From: an uncultured Pelagibacteraceae bacterium
Lineage (GTDB): Bacteria > Pseudomonadota > Alphaproteobacteria > Pelagibacterales > Pelagibacteraceae
DNA length: 64,000 bases
NCBI GenBank assembly: GCA_902557155.1
Contig: CACDYR010000001.1
Span: forward strand, 62,001-126,000
Direction: 5' to 3'
The translations under genes and the position numbers were made by a program. Each line of letters starts with the position of its first letter. Within the stretch, counting starts at the first letter, position 1. The notes beneath the pieces were generated by a model, which was not told the DNA's origin, did not search any database, and saw nothing but the letters and a program-made list of their open reading frames with translations. Below are positions 41,853-50,842 of this stretch, in pieces.

Positions 41853-42955
41853 TAATTTACTCCTTTCACATAATTTTTTTTATAAAATGGTAATGCACAA
41901 ACACTTGCTGGATGTTTTTTTCCTCTTACCTCAAGCAAAATTTTAGTATCAACTTTTGAAAACTCTTTATCAACATAACCCATCGCTATAGGACCGTTTA
42001 CACTTGGTCCAAACGTTCCACTAGTTATCTCACCAATTTGTTTATCTGAATCATTAAATATTTTAGTTTTTTCTCTTGCAATCAGTCTACCTTCAGGCTT
42101 AATCCCTACTCTTATTTGACTTGCTCCATCTTGCATTTGGTTCATAATTTTTTTCGATCCAATAAAACCCCCATTTGATAATCTAGATTTTGAGATTGCC
42201 CATCTAAGGTTTGCCTCAACTGGTGTTTTATTAATATCTAATTCGTGACCATATAAACATAATCCAGCTTCTAATCTCAAGGTATCTCTTGCCCCAAGTC
42301 CTATAAGTTGTGCTCCCTTTTTTATTAAATTTTCAACGAATTTTTCAGCTTTATCATTAGAAATTGAAATTTCAAATCCATCTTCCCCTGTATAACCTGA
42401 TCTTGTAACGAATAATTTTTGATTATCAGAATTAAACCAATTTCCTGTCATAAAATTTAGTTGATCAACCCCATTTATAATTGAGTTTAAAATTTCAACA
42501 GACTTAGGTCCTTGAATTGCTATTAATGATCTATTGTTATCTAAATTCATTTTAAATTTCGAACCTAGTAAATTAGATAAAATCTCAAAATCTTTATCTT
42601 TACATGCAGCATTTAAAATAATTAAATACCCTTCTTCTATTTTAGTGATGATTAAATCATCATAAATTCCCGCATCCTCATTCATTAAAAAACTATACTT
42701 AGAGCAATTTTGTTTTAAATTTTTTAAATCTAATGGAAAAATTTTTTCTAATTCATCTGTTAAAGTTTCATCGCCATATATAAATAATTGACCCATATGA
42801 GATACATCAAATATTCCAGAATTCGATCTTGTGAATTTATGTTCTTCAATAATACCTTTGCTATACTGAATAGGCATTTCATAACCAGCGAATTCAACAA
42901 ACTTAGCTTTGTTACTTTGATGAAGTTTATTTAGCGATGTTTTTTTTATTTCCAT
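41852..42955 (-). CDS. gcvT: aminomethyltransferase, T protein
   Basis: [47 protein letters not shown]. Confidence 0.97.
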   Translation of the reverse strand: MEIKKTSLNKLHQSNKAKFVEFAGYEMPIQYSKGIIEEHKFTRSNSGIFDVSHMGQLFIYGDETLTDELEKIFPLDLKNLKQNCSKYSFLMNEDAGIYDDLIITKIEEGYLIILNAACKDKDFEILSNLLGSKFKMNLDNNRSLIAIQGPKSVEILNSIINGVDQLNFMTGNWFNSDNQKLFVTRSGYTGEDGFEISISNDKAEKFVENLIKKGAQLIGLGARDTLRLEAGLCLYGHELDINKTPVEANLRWAISKSRLSNGGFIGSKKIMNQMQDGASQIRVGIKPEGRLIAREKTKIFNDSDKQIGEITSGTFGPSVNGPIAMGYVDKEFSKVDTKILLEVRGKKHPASVCALPFYKKNYVKGVN

Positions 42956-42965
42956 ATTAACTCTT

Positions 42966-43110
42966 CTGTGCCCCCTCTGTCTTGGTGCCTGAGAGATTTG
43001 CTCCTTCGGCGAGAATAATTCTCTTTCCAGAGTTAATATGTACGGTCCTTTTGCCTGAGAGTTTCCGGGGTGGTTGCTCCTTCGGCGCTACAAAAGTAGT
43101 CTCTCCCGTG
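42966..43110 (-). promoter_or_regulatory. tandem glycine riboswitch upstream of gcvT
   Basis: Minus-strand RNA has two aptamer cores in tandem: GGGAGAGAC...GCGCCGAAGGAGCAACC...AAACTCTCAGGC and CTCTGGAAAGAGA...CGCCGAAGGAGCAAATCTCTCAGGCACCAAGACAGAG; directly upstream of gcvTHP. Confidence 0.95.
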
Positions 43111-43116
43111 TATAAA

Positions 43117-43146
43117 TTTATAGCACATTTAAAATGTTTATGTGAA
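43117..43146 (-). promoter_or_regulatory. candidate sigma70-type promoter for gcvT riboswitch transcript
   Basis: Minus strand TTCACA (43146-43141), 18-nt spacer, TATAAA (43122-43117), placing transcription start near 43110, at the 5' edge of aptamer 1. Confidence 0.5.
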
Positions 43147-43148
43147 AT

Positions 43149-44021
43149 TTATTTAGCTACCTTTTTGACAAGTAATGGTGACAAAAACTGTATAACTACC
43201 GCTGTTATAACTACTGCTCCACCAAAAAGCACTGTAAGTGGTGGGTTTTCGTTTGCAAACATCCATGCCCACAAAGGTCCTAGAACAGCTTCAGTTAACA
43301 TTATGATTCCAACAAATGCTGAAGGCGTTGATCTTGCTCCAATTGTTATAAGTATAAATCCAAGTCCAACTTGAAAAAATCCTGCAATAAAACCTAAAAA
43401 AATATCATTTGTTGAAACCAAAATACTCGGTGACATGAACAAACCTATTAGTGTTGCAAAAATTCCAGCAACCAGTTGCAAAGGTATCATGTCGACTTTT
43501 GGATATTTTCTTACAATTAAAATTAAGATTGCAAATGATATCGGCATAATAAATGCAACAAAGTTTCCAGTCATTTGACCTGGTGTCAGTGAACTTCCCA
43601 ACATTAAAATGATACCAGCTACTGCTGTAATAATGCAAGTTAATGTAATTTTTGAAATTTTTTCTTTTAAAAATACGTAACCAAAAATTGCTAAAAACAA
43701 AGCTTGAGTTTGAATTATGAAGTTTGCATTAGCTACTGTTGTTTCGTACATAGCAAATACATAGCTAGCAAATCCAATGGATAAAATTATACCTCCAAAT
43801 AAACCTGGAATTCCAGATTTATAAAGCGCACTGAAAATTTTTCCTCTGTAAGTAGAGATTAAAAAAATTGTAATTACTCCAATAAAGAAAAGTGATCTCC
43901 AAAATAATATTTGCCAAAGTGTAGATCCATCAAAAGACTTAACAATTAAACCTCCAAAACTTAATGCACAAGCTCCTAAAAAAACTAAAAAAGGGCCCGG
44001 TATTTTTGATAAAAAATTCAT
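43149..44021 (-). CDS. EamA/DMT family transporter
   Basis: 290 aa, ten-TM profile, two halves with FLKEKIS and WAWMFANENPP. Confidence 0.85.
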   Translation of the reverse strand: MNFLSKIPGPFLVFLGACALSFGGLIVKSFDGSTLWQILFWRSLFFIGVITIFLISTYRGKIFSALYKSGIPGLFGGIILSIGFASYVFAMYETTVANANFIIQTQALFLAIFGYVFLKEKISKITLTCIITAVAGIILMLGSSLTPGQMTGNFVAFIMPISFAILILIVRKYPKVDMIPLQLVAGIFATLIGLFMSPSILVSTNDIFLGFIAGFFQVGLGFILITIGARSTPSAFVGIIMLTEAVLGPLWAWMFANENPPLTVLFGGAVVITAVVIQFLSPLLVKKVAK

Positions 44022-44965
44022 TAAATTTGTGATAGTAAATTTTGAGTTTCCATCTCATATAACTTAAATAAAGTCTCTGCATCAGATAGATTAATCTCTT
44101 TAAATTTTATTTTTGAACCAGGAGACATCTGAACTAATCGGTCATAATCGACACTAGCCACAACTCCAATTTTTGGATAACCGCCAATAGTACCATGATC
44201 TGAAAGCATTATAATTGGATTTCCGTCTGCCGGTACTTGGATTACACCTTTAATCAAACCCTCTGATTTTATGTTAGTATTCACAATATTATCAATTTTA
44301 GGTCCCTCTAGTCTCATACCCATTCTGTCTGAAAGTTTCGATACTGTAAATTCCTTTTCATAAAATATTTTTTTACCTTCTTCAGAAAAGTAATCAAAAT
44401 TAGTGCCTTTGATCACCCTTATGTTTTCTATTTTGGTATTAATGTAATTAGTTTTTTTAATATCCTTATTTGAATTTATTTTTTTTAAATTAATTCTTTG
44501 CCCTTCATCTAATTTTTTTCCATCATTAGATCCAATATTTGCTTTTGTATTTATAGAGCAACTATTCCATTGGAATTTTAAATCGAACTCTCCACCTAAT
44601 GCTAAATATCCATAAACTGATTTATTTGTAGATATGATATTTATCTCATCTCCATTTTCAATTTGATAACTTTCGTAACATTTGCCCTCAATTTCAGTAT
44701 CTTTTTTTTTAATCGAAAAAATTACATCCCCGGTGACAGCAAAATTAATTTTTTCTCCTGAATATTTTATATGGGGACCTTGATATGCAAACTCTATCAC
44801 TGCAGAATCTAAATTATTATTAACAAGTTTATTGGCTATAAGATAATTTCTATTATCCATAGCGCCGCTAAACGGAATACCAATATGATAAAGATGATCC
44901 CTACCTTTATCTTGAAAGGTGGTATTAATTCCAGGCCTGATTATATCTAGATAATTGCTACTCAT
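44021..44965 (-). CDS. pxpC: 5-oxoprolinase subunit C (biotin-dependent carboxyltransferase-like)
   Basis: TTFQDKGRDHLYHIGIPFSGAMD, SDRMGMRLEGP, GVIQVPADGNPIIMLSDHGTIGGYPKIG. Confidence 0.9.
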   Translation of the reverse strand: MSSNYLDIIRPGINTTFQDKGRDHLYHIGIPFSGAMDNRNYLIANKLVNNNLDSAVIEFAYQGPHIKYSGEKINFAVTGDVIFSIKKKDTEIEGKCYESYQIENGDEINIISTNKSVYGYLALGGEFDLKFQWNSCSINTKANIGSNDGKKLDEGQRINLKKINSNKDIKKTNYINTKIENIRVIKGTNFDYFSEEGKKIFYEKEFTVSKLSDRMGMRLEGPKIDNIVNTNIKSEGLIKGVIQVPADGNPIIMLSDHGTIGGYPKIGVVASVDYDRLVQMSPGSKIKFKEINLSDAETLFKLYEMETQNLLSQI

Positions 44966-45632
44966 TATAATTTTTATACTGATCTAAAGTAATTTCCTTA
45001 AAAATTACTGTGTCTCCTGGGTTTATTAGATTTGGTTTGTCTTCTTTTAAACTATCAAAGACATCTAAAGGTGTGTTTCCTAAAATATTCCATCCACCTG
45101 GACTTTCAAAAGTATAAATGTTTGCAAATTGCTCAGTTAATGCAACAGATCCTTTTGGCACTTTTACTCTTGGGGTTTCTAAACGTTGAGCTCGCATATT
45201 CTCATCTAAGTCACCAAGAAAAGGCATGCCAGCAATAAACCCTGTCATGTAACAAAAATATTCCTTATTTAAAAAATTCTCTAAAATTTTTTCTCTACTT
45301 AATTTTAATATTTCTTCCAATCTTTTAATGTCCATTGAAAAATTTTCATGACAACAAACTGGTATTTCTAATTTTTTTGAATTTATATCTATGGAGTCTT
45401 CGGGATTTATATTTTCAACATAATTTTTTACTTCTTTAAAATTTGTTTTTTTTAGATCATAAGAAATAATTAATTTATTATATGAAGGTGTTAAATTATT
45501 TATCCCTTCAAATTTTTTTTCTTTAATAGTTTTAAAATATTTTATAACTTCTGAATTAATTGATTTATTTACTTCATTACCAAAATCACAGTACAAAGCT
45601 GCGTCACCAAGATTTGATATATTTTTTATCAT
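44958..45632 (-). CDS. pxpB: 5-oxoprolinase subunit B
   Basis: IPVCCHENFSMDI, CYMTGFIAGMPFLGDLDENMRAQRLETPRVKVPKGSVAL, SPGGWNILGNTPL. Confidence 0.9.
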   Translation of the reverse strand: MIKNISNLGDAALYCDFGNEVNKSINSEVIKYFKTIKEKKFEGINNLTPSYNKLIISYDLKKTNFKEVKNYVENINPEDSIDINSKKLEIPVCCHENFSMDIKRLEEILKLSREKILENFLNKEYFCYMTGFIAGMPFLGDLDENMRAQRLETPRVKVPKGSVALTEQFANIYTFESPGGWNILGNTPLDVFDSLKEDKPNLINPGDTVIFKEITLDQYKNYNE

Positions 45633-45659
45633 GTCATGTTATACTTAACATTAGAGACT

Positions 45660-46433
45660 ATGGAAATTAATATAAATTGCGATTTAGGTGAAAAATCAAA
45701 ACATCATTCAAATAAGCATGATCCAGATTTACTAGAAATAGTTAATTCTGCAAATGTCGCATGCGGTTATCATGCAGGTGATGATGAGTCGATGAATCAA
45801 GTAGTTCAAATTTCAAAAAAAAATGGTGTTAGTATTGGAGCGCATCCGTCATTTAATGACCCTGAAAATTTTGGAAGGCAAAGAATGAAACTTCCACCTA
45901 ATGAGGTAAGGCAATTAATTATTGATCAATATGAAATTCTTCAAAAAATTGCTCAAGATCATGGCGAGAATGTTACTCACATAAAACCACACGGAGCTTT
46001 AAATAATATGGCTTGTGAGGATATAGATTTAGCTACTACTTTAGCAAAAGCTATAAACGAGATTAGTAAAGATTTAATTTATTTGGTTCCTACAGGATCT
46101 AAAATGGAAGAAGCAGCCAAAAAACTAAACATGCGAATAGCTTGTGAAATATTTGCTGACAGGAATTACGAGGATGATGGTAATTTGGTTTCTAGAAAAA
46201 AACCACATGCTCTTATTACTGATCCAGAAGAAGCTAAAAAACACGTATTAAATATGGTTAAAAATCAGTCACTTAATTGTCACAGTGGAAAGCAGATACC
46301 TTGTGAAATAGACTCTGTGTGCATACATGGGGATAATGAAAGTTCATTGTCTACTGCAAAATCAATTAGGGAAAATTTAATAGAAAATGGGCTGCAATTA
46401 AAACCACTTAACCAAATGAAAAAATTTATATGA
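45660..46433 (+). CDS. pxpA: 5-oxoprolinase subunit A (LamB/YcsF family)
   Basis: MEININCDLGEK, VNSANVACGYHAGDDESM, GAHPSFNDPENFGRQRM; ORF track extends to 45636 but the conserved start is Met at 45660. Confidence 0.92.
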   Translation: MEININCDLGEKSKHHSNKHDPDLLEIVNSANVACGYHAGDDESMNQVVQISKKNGVSIGAHPSFNDPENFGRQRMKLPPNEVRQLIIDQYEILQKIAQDHGENVTHIKPHGALNNMACEDIDLATTLAKAINEISKDLIYLVPTGSKMEEAAKKLNMRIACEIFADRNYEDDGNLVSRKKPHALITDPEEAKKHVLNMVKNQSLNCHSGKQIPCEIDSVCIHGDNESSLSTAKSIRENLIENGLQLKPLNQMKKFI

Positions 46434-46927
46434 TTAAAAAAACCTTTTTAACACTATTAACATTAATTTTATTATCAGCTAATTCTTACTCAGCTGGGAG
46501 TTCAAGTGATGGGAGCGACTCAAGTAAAGTTAAGTCTAACTATGATAAAGCTGTTACTTTAATTAAAGCAGCTAAGAAATATGAAAAAAAAGGAAAAATT
46601 GAAAAAGCCAACAAACGATATGAAAAAGCTCAAGCATTATTAATCAAATCAAACAAAAAAAAACCAAATCAAGCTGACACTTTAAACTACCTTGGTTTTA
46701 CAACTAGGAAACTTGGAGATTTTGAAAATGGAGAAAAGTATTATCTTTTAGGTTTAGAAATTGATCCAAATCACGTTGGTATAAATGAATATTTGGGTGA
46801 ATTATATGTTGTCACAAATAGATTAGATTTAGCAAAAGAACGGCTAAAAGTACTAGAAAGTTGTAATTGCGGGGAATATACCGAACTAAAAGAAATTATT
46901 GCTGGAACAAAACAATCTAAATATTAA
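46430..46927 (+). CDS. secreted TPR repeat protein
   Basis: N-terminal signal peptide; TPR-like segments ADTLNYLGFTTRKLGDFENGEKYYLLGLEIDPNHVGINEYLGELY. Confidence 0.75.
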   Translation: MIKKTFLTLLTLILLSANSYSAGSSSDGSDSSKVKSNYDKAVTLIKAAKKYEKKGKIEKANKRYEKAQALLIKSNKKKPNQADTLNYLGFTTRKLGDFENGEKYYLLGLEIDPNHVGINEYLGELYVVTNRLDLAKERLKVLESCNCGEYTELKEIIAGTKQSKY

Positions 46928-46980
46928 TTTATACTTTGAGTTATTTAAGGCTGAATCAATAAAATTGAACATAGCTCTGA

Positions 46981-47008
46981 TTGAAAATTTTACTGATTAT
47001 ACTATTAT
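46981..47008 (+). promoter_or_regulatory. candidate sigma70-type promoter for the YjbE/TerC-like gene
   Basis: TTGAAA (46981-46986), 16-nt spacer, TATTAT (47003-47008), ending 9 nt before the start codon. Confidence 0.3.
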
Positions 47009-47017
47009 GTATTCATT

Positions 47018-47629
47018 TTGATTGAAGAACTCATAATTTTAACCAATATAATTTTTATCACAATTATATTAACAGCAGATAATGCCGTCATTGTTGGATC
47101 TATTGCTTCAAATTTTGTTCCAAAAAACAGAAAGCAAATAATTCTTTGGGGTGTAATTGGAGCCTTTGTTTTTAAAATCTTTTTTGCAATTTTTGCTACT
47201 TTTTTATTTGAATTTTATTTTATAAAAATTTTAGGTGGTTTGTTGCTAATTTGGATTGTAAATGATTTAAGGAAAGATTTATTAGACATTAAAAAAGTAA
47301 AACCCACTACTAAAAAAGGTAAAGAACCTTCATACATTAGTAGCATTGGAAAGGTTTTATTTGCAGACATCATGATTAGTTTTGACAATGTAATTGGTGT
47401 AGTTGCTGCAGCAAAAGGTTATTTCGGATTTATGATATTTGGACTGATGTTATCAGTTGTCTTAACTGGTGCTTTAGCGACATATATGGCTAATTATATA
47501 CAAAGACATATTTGGATAGCTTATATCGGCTTAGTATTTATCTTAATAGTTGGTCTGCAATTAGTAATTGGTGGATTGGTTGATCTTGAAATATTAAATA
47601 TTAATGAAGAATTTAAAAAATACTTTTAA
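47018..47629 (+). CDS. TerC/YjbE-family integral membrane protein
   Basis: TADNAVIVGSIASNF and FADIMISFDNVIGVVAAAKG duplicated TerC-family acidic TM motifs; TTG start. Confidence 0.85.
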   Translation: MIEELIILTNIIFITIILTADNAVIVGSIASNFVPKNRKQIILWGVIGAFVFKIFFAIFATFLFEFYFIKILGGLLLIWIVNDLRKDLLDIKKVKPTTKKGKEPSYISSIGKVLFADIMISFDNVIGVVAAAKGYFGFMIFGLMLSVVLTGALATYMANYIQRHIWIAYIGLVFILIVGLQLVIGGLVDLEILNINEEFKKYF

Positions 47630-48403
47630 TTAAAAAGAATTTTTTTTATTAGGAAATTTAATTTTTCTAACTTCTTTTGAATAATTTGAAACAGCTTTAG
47701 AAATATCGTTTCTAATATTTACATATTTTTTTACAAATTTATAATTTATTGGATTTAAGCCAATTAAATCATCAAAAACTAATATTTGACCATCACAATA
47801 TTTAGAAGCTCCAATACCAATAGTTGGTATCTTTAAATTCTGAGTTACAAGCTTTGCTAATGAAGTTTCAACACATTCTAAAACAATTGAAAACACTCCA
47901 GCTTTTTCTAATAATTGTGAGTCCCTTAGAATGTGATCTCTCTCTAGCTTTTTTTTACCTTTAAATTTAAAAGTTTTATCTGACTGAGGAAGCAACCCTA
48001 GATGGCCCATGACTGGAATTTTGTTTTTAACTAAAGATTTGATTGTTTCATAAATTTTTTTTCCACCTTCTAATTTTACACCGTCACACTTTGTTTTTTT
48101 CATTATTTGTTTTGCATTTTTCACTGCCTCTTTAGGAGTTCGATAGGTGTTATGTGGCATATCAACAATCATTAAGCTTTTTTTTATACCCATTCTGACA
48201 CTTTTAGAATGTTCAATCATTGTGCTCAAATTTACTTCTCTTGTAGATTTATAGTTGTATAAAACCGAACCAAGAGAATCTCCAACAAGTATAATATCGC
48301 AATAATTATCTAAAATTGATGCTATGTTTTTTGAGTAAGCAGTTAAACTTACAATTTTTTGTTTATTTTTTTTTTTAATTAAATCTGAAATTTTTTTTTT
48401 CAT
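47630..48403 (-). CDS. panB: 3-methyl-2-oxobutanoate hydroxymethyltransferase
   Basis: SLTAYSKNIASILD, LVGDSLGSVLYNY, VKLEGG, VMGHLGLLPQS, TIGIGASKYCDGQILV. Confidence 0.92.
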   Translation of the reverse strand: MKKKISDLIKKKNKQKIVSLTAYSKNIASILDNYCDIILVGDSLGSVLYNYKSTREVNLSTMIEHSKSVRMGIKKSLMIVDMPHNTYRTPKEAVKNAKQIMKKTKCDGVKLEGGKKIYETIKSLVKNKIPVMGHLGLLPQSDKTFKFKGKKKLERDHILRDSQLLEKAGVFSIVLECVETSLAKLVTQNLKIPTIGIGASKYCDGQILVFDDLIGLNPINYKFVKKYVNIRNDISKAVSNYSKEVRKIKFPNKKNSF

Positions 48404-48407
48404 CGAC

Positions 48408-48827
48408 TTACCAAGAGCCGGTATTTTCCATAGAAGCCCAAGGTTCTTTAGGTTCTAAATTTCCCTCTTGAAGTATTTCAATTGAAATTTTGTCTGGTGA
48501 TCTAACAAAAGCCATATGGCCATCTCTTGGAGGTCTATTAATAGTATAACCCATATCCATTAATCTTTGGCAAGTTTCATAAATATTATCTACTCTATAG
48601 GCAAGATGACCAAAATTTCTTGAACCTTCTCCAAGCTCATCACCATCCCAATTATAAGTTAATTCTATTTCTGCTTTTTCATCATTAGGGGCTGCAAGAA
48701 AAATTAATGTAAATCTTCCTTTTTCATTTTCCATTCTTCTTGTTTCTTTTAAACCAAGCCCTTCGCAGAAAAATCTTAAAGACTCATCCACGTCTTTAAC
48801 TCTAATCATTGTGTGTAAATATTTCAT
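48408..48827 (-). CDS. gloA: lactoylglutathione lyase (glyoxalase I)
   Basis: MKYLHTMIRVKDVDESLRFFCEGLGL, AEIELTYNW, FGHLAYRVDNIYETC, PDKISIEILQ. Confidence 0.88.
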   Translation of the reverse strand: MKYLHTMIRVKDVDESLRFFCEGLGLKETRRMENEKGRFTLIFLAAPNDEKAEIELTYNWDGDELGEGSRNFGHLAYRVDNIYETCQRLMDMGYTINRPPRDGHMAFVRSPDKISIEILQEGNLEPKEPWASMENTGSW

Positions 48828-48849
48828 AATGTTAATTTATAATTAAAAA

Positions 48850-50412
48850 CTACTCTAATTCAATAGTACTAGGTGGTTTTGAAGTAACATCATACACTAC
48901 TCTGTTTATACCCCTTATACTGTTAACTATTTTATTTGATATAGTTTGCATAAAAGACTTTTTAAATTCATAATAATCTGCAGTCATTCCATCTTCAGAT
49001 GTAATTGCTCTTAATAAACATAAATATTCATAAGTACGATTGTCTCCCATAACACCCACTGTTTTCACTGGAAGTAATGCTGCATAAGCTTGCCAAATCT
49101 TGTGATAAAGACCGTGATCTTTTAAAGCTTGAATAAAGTAATAATCAGCCTCTTTTAGAATTTTAATTTTTTCATTAGTTATAATACCTGGCATTCGAAT
49201 AGCTAAACCTGGTCCAGGAAAAGGATGTCTTGAAATAATTTCTTTACTTAAATTTAACTCTAATCCTAATTTTCTTACTTCGTCCTTAAATAAGAATTTT
49301 AGTGGTTCTACTAATTTTAAATTCATTTTTTTAGGTAAGCCACCAACATTATGATGTGATTTAATTTTTGAAGTTTGGCTTCCAGTAACAGATTTGCTCT
49401 CAATTAAATCTGGATAAAGAGTGCCCTGAGCTAAAAATTTAACATTTTTAATTTTCTTAGCGTATCGTTCAAATATTTTGATAAATAAATTACCAATTAT
49501 TTTTCTTTTTTTTTCTGGATCAGAAATATTTTTTAATTTTTTTAAAAATTCCTCTTCGGCATTTACATAAATTAAATTCATTTTTAAACGCTTCTTAAAA
49601 GTCTGCACCACCTGTACTTCCTCATTTTTTCTTAAAAGGCCAGTGTTTACAAAAATACAATAAAGTTTTTTACCAATAGCTTTATTAAGTAATTGAGCAA
49701 CTACACTACTATCCACACCTCCTGATAAAGCACAAATAACTTTGTTATTTCCAACTTGTTTTCTAACATCTTTAATAAGCTGATTTTTTTGATCCCTAGA
49801 TGACCAATTTCTTTTAATTTTACAAATTAAAAAAATGAAATTACTTATTAATTTCTTTCCATTCTCTGTATGAGTTACCTCTGGGTGGAATTGTACCCCA
49901 TAATATTTTTTTATTTTATTTTCAACAATTGCAAATTTTGAATTGGTGCTAGATGCAACAACTCTAAAATTCTTAGGCAGTTTTGAAACTTGATCAGCAT
50001 GGCTCATCCAAACTTGTTTGGATTTTTTGTTTCCAAAAAAATTAGTTGTTAAAAGACTGTTATTCTTTTTATAGACATTAGCTAAACCAAATTCTCTATG
50101 TTTTGATTGTTTTACCCTTCCACCATTAAGTTTTGATAAAATTTGATGTCCGAAACATATTCCAAGAACTGGTACATCAAGTTGTAAAATTTTTTTATCA
50201 AATGAATATTTATTTATTTGATAAACATTTAATGGACCACCAGATAATACTATTCCCTTAATACTGTGATTTATATCTTTAAGTTTTATTTTTTTGTGAC
50301 TAACTATCTCTGAAAAAACACCTAATTCTCTTACTCTTCTTGCAATTAATTGAGTAAATTGAGAACCAAAATCTATTATTAAGATTTTGTTAAGATTTTG
50401 ATCAAGACTCAT
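48850..50412 (-). CDS. guaA: GMP synthase (glutamine-hydrolysing)
   Basis: [53 protein letters not shown]-terminus. Confidence 0.96.
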   Translation of the reverse strand: MSLDQNLNKILIIDFGSQFTQLIARRVRELGVFSEIVSHKKIKLKDINHSIKGIVLSGGPLNVYQINKYSFDKKILQLDVPVLGICFGHQILSKLNGGRVKQSKHREFGLANVYKKNNSLLTTNFFGNKKSKQVWMSHADQVSKLPKNFRVVASSTNSKFAIVENKIKKYYGVQFHPEVTHTENGKKLISNFIFLICKIKRNWSSRDQKNQLIKDVRKQVGNNKVICALSGGVDSSVVAQLLNKAIGKKLYCIFVNTGLLRKNEEVQVVQTFKKRLKMNLIYVNAEEEFLKKLKNISDPEKKRKIIGNLFIKIFERYAKKIKNVKFLAQGTLYPDLIESKSVTGSQTSKIKSHHNVGGLPKKMNLKLVEPLKFLFKDEVRKLGLELNLSKEIISRHPFPGPGLAIRMPGIITNEKIKILKEADYYFIQALKDHGLYHKIWQAYAALLPVKTVGVMGDNRTYEYLCLLRAITSEDGMTADYYEFKKSFMQTISNKIVNSIRGINRVVYDVTSKPPSTIELE

Positions 50413-50842
50413 TATTTTCAGGTTCTATATTTTTTAATGACTCTTGAATATCTTTGTTTTCATCACATAAATTTTTGCAAACTTCTACAAACTTATCTAA
50501 AAGATCTTTGACTTTTTCATAATTAGATTTTTCTAAAGCAATTTTCATTAACATCAATAAAGCTTCTTCGTTATCAGGCTCAATTAAAAGTGTCGTTTCT
50601 AAATTGTATTCTTCTTTTCTTTGATTTTCTTCCTGGTTGTAAATTTTTGCTAAATATAAATATGAGCTTGCATCTTTTGGATTAAAAACAATATTTCTCT
50701 CAAATAGAAAACGCGCATCTTCATATTTTTCTTTTTTAAACAATTCTAAAGCTTCACTAAAAAAATTTTCTTTACTAAAAGACGTACTGTAAAAAAAAGC
50801 TGTTAAAAGTATTATTCCTGTTAATTTTAAAAATTTACTCAT
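50402..50842 (-). CDS. secreted TPR repeat protein
   Basis: Signal peptide then TPR-like [39 protein letters not shown]; overlaps guaA start by 11 bp. Confidence 0.72.
   Translation of the reverse strand: MSKFLKLTGIILLTAFFYSTSFSKENFFSEALELFKKEKYEDARFLFERNIVFNPKDASSYLYLAKIYNQEENQRKEEYNLETTLLIEPDNEEALLMLMKIALEKSNYEKVKDLLDKFVEVCKNLCDENKDIQESLKNIEPENNES

Noticed and set aside
42982-43374. 130-aa plus-strand ORF across the riboswitch and antisense to the EamA gene
   Set aside because: It lies opposite a well-supported structured RNA and coding gene; the frame is open by chance.
46928-47017. Manganese riboswitch (yybP-ykoY) upstream of the TerC-like gene
   Set aside because: The 90-bp spacer lacks the expected conserved loops and GC-rich stems.
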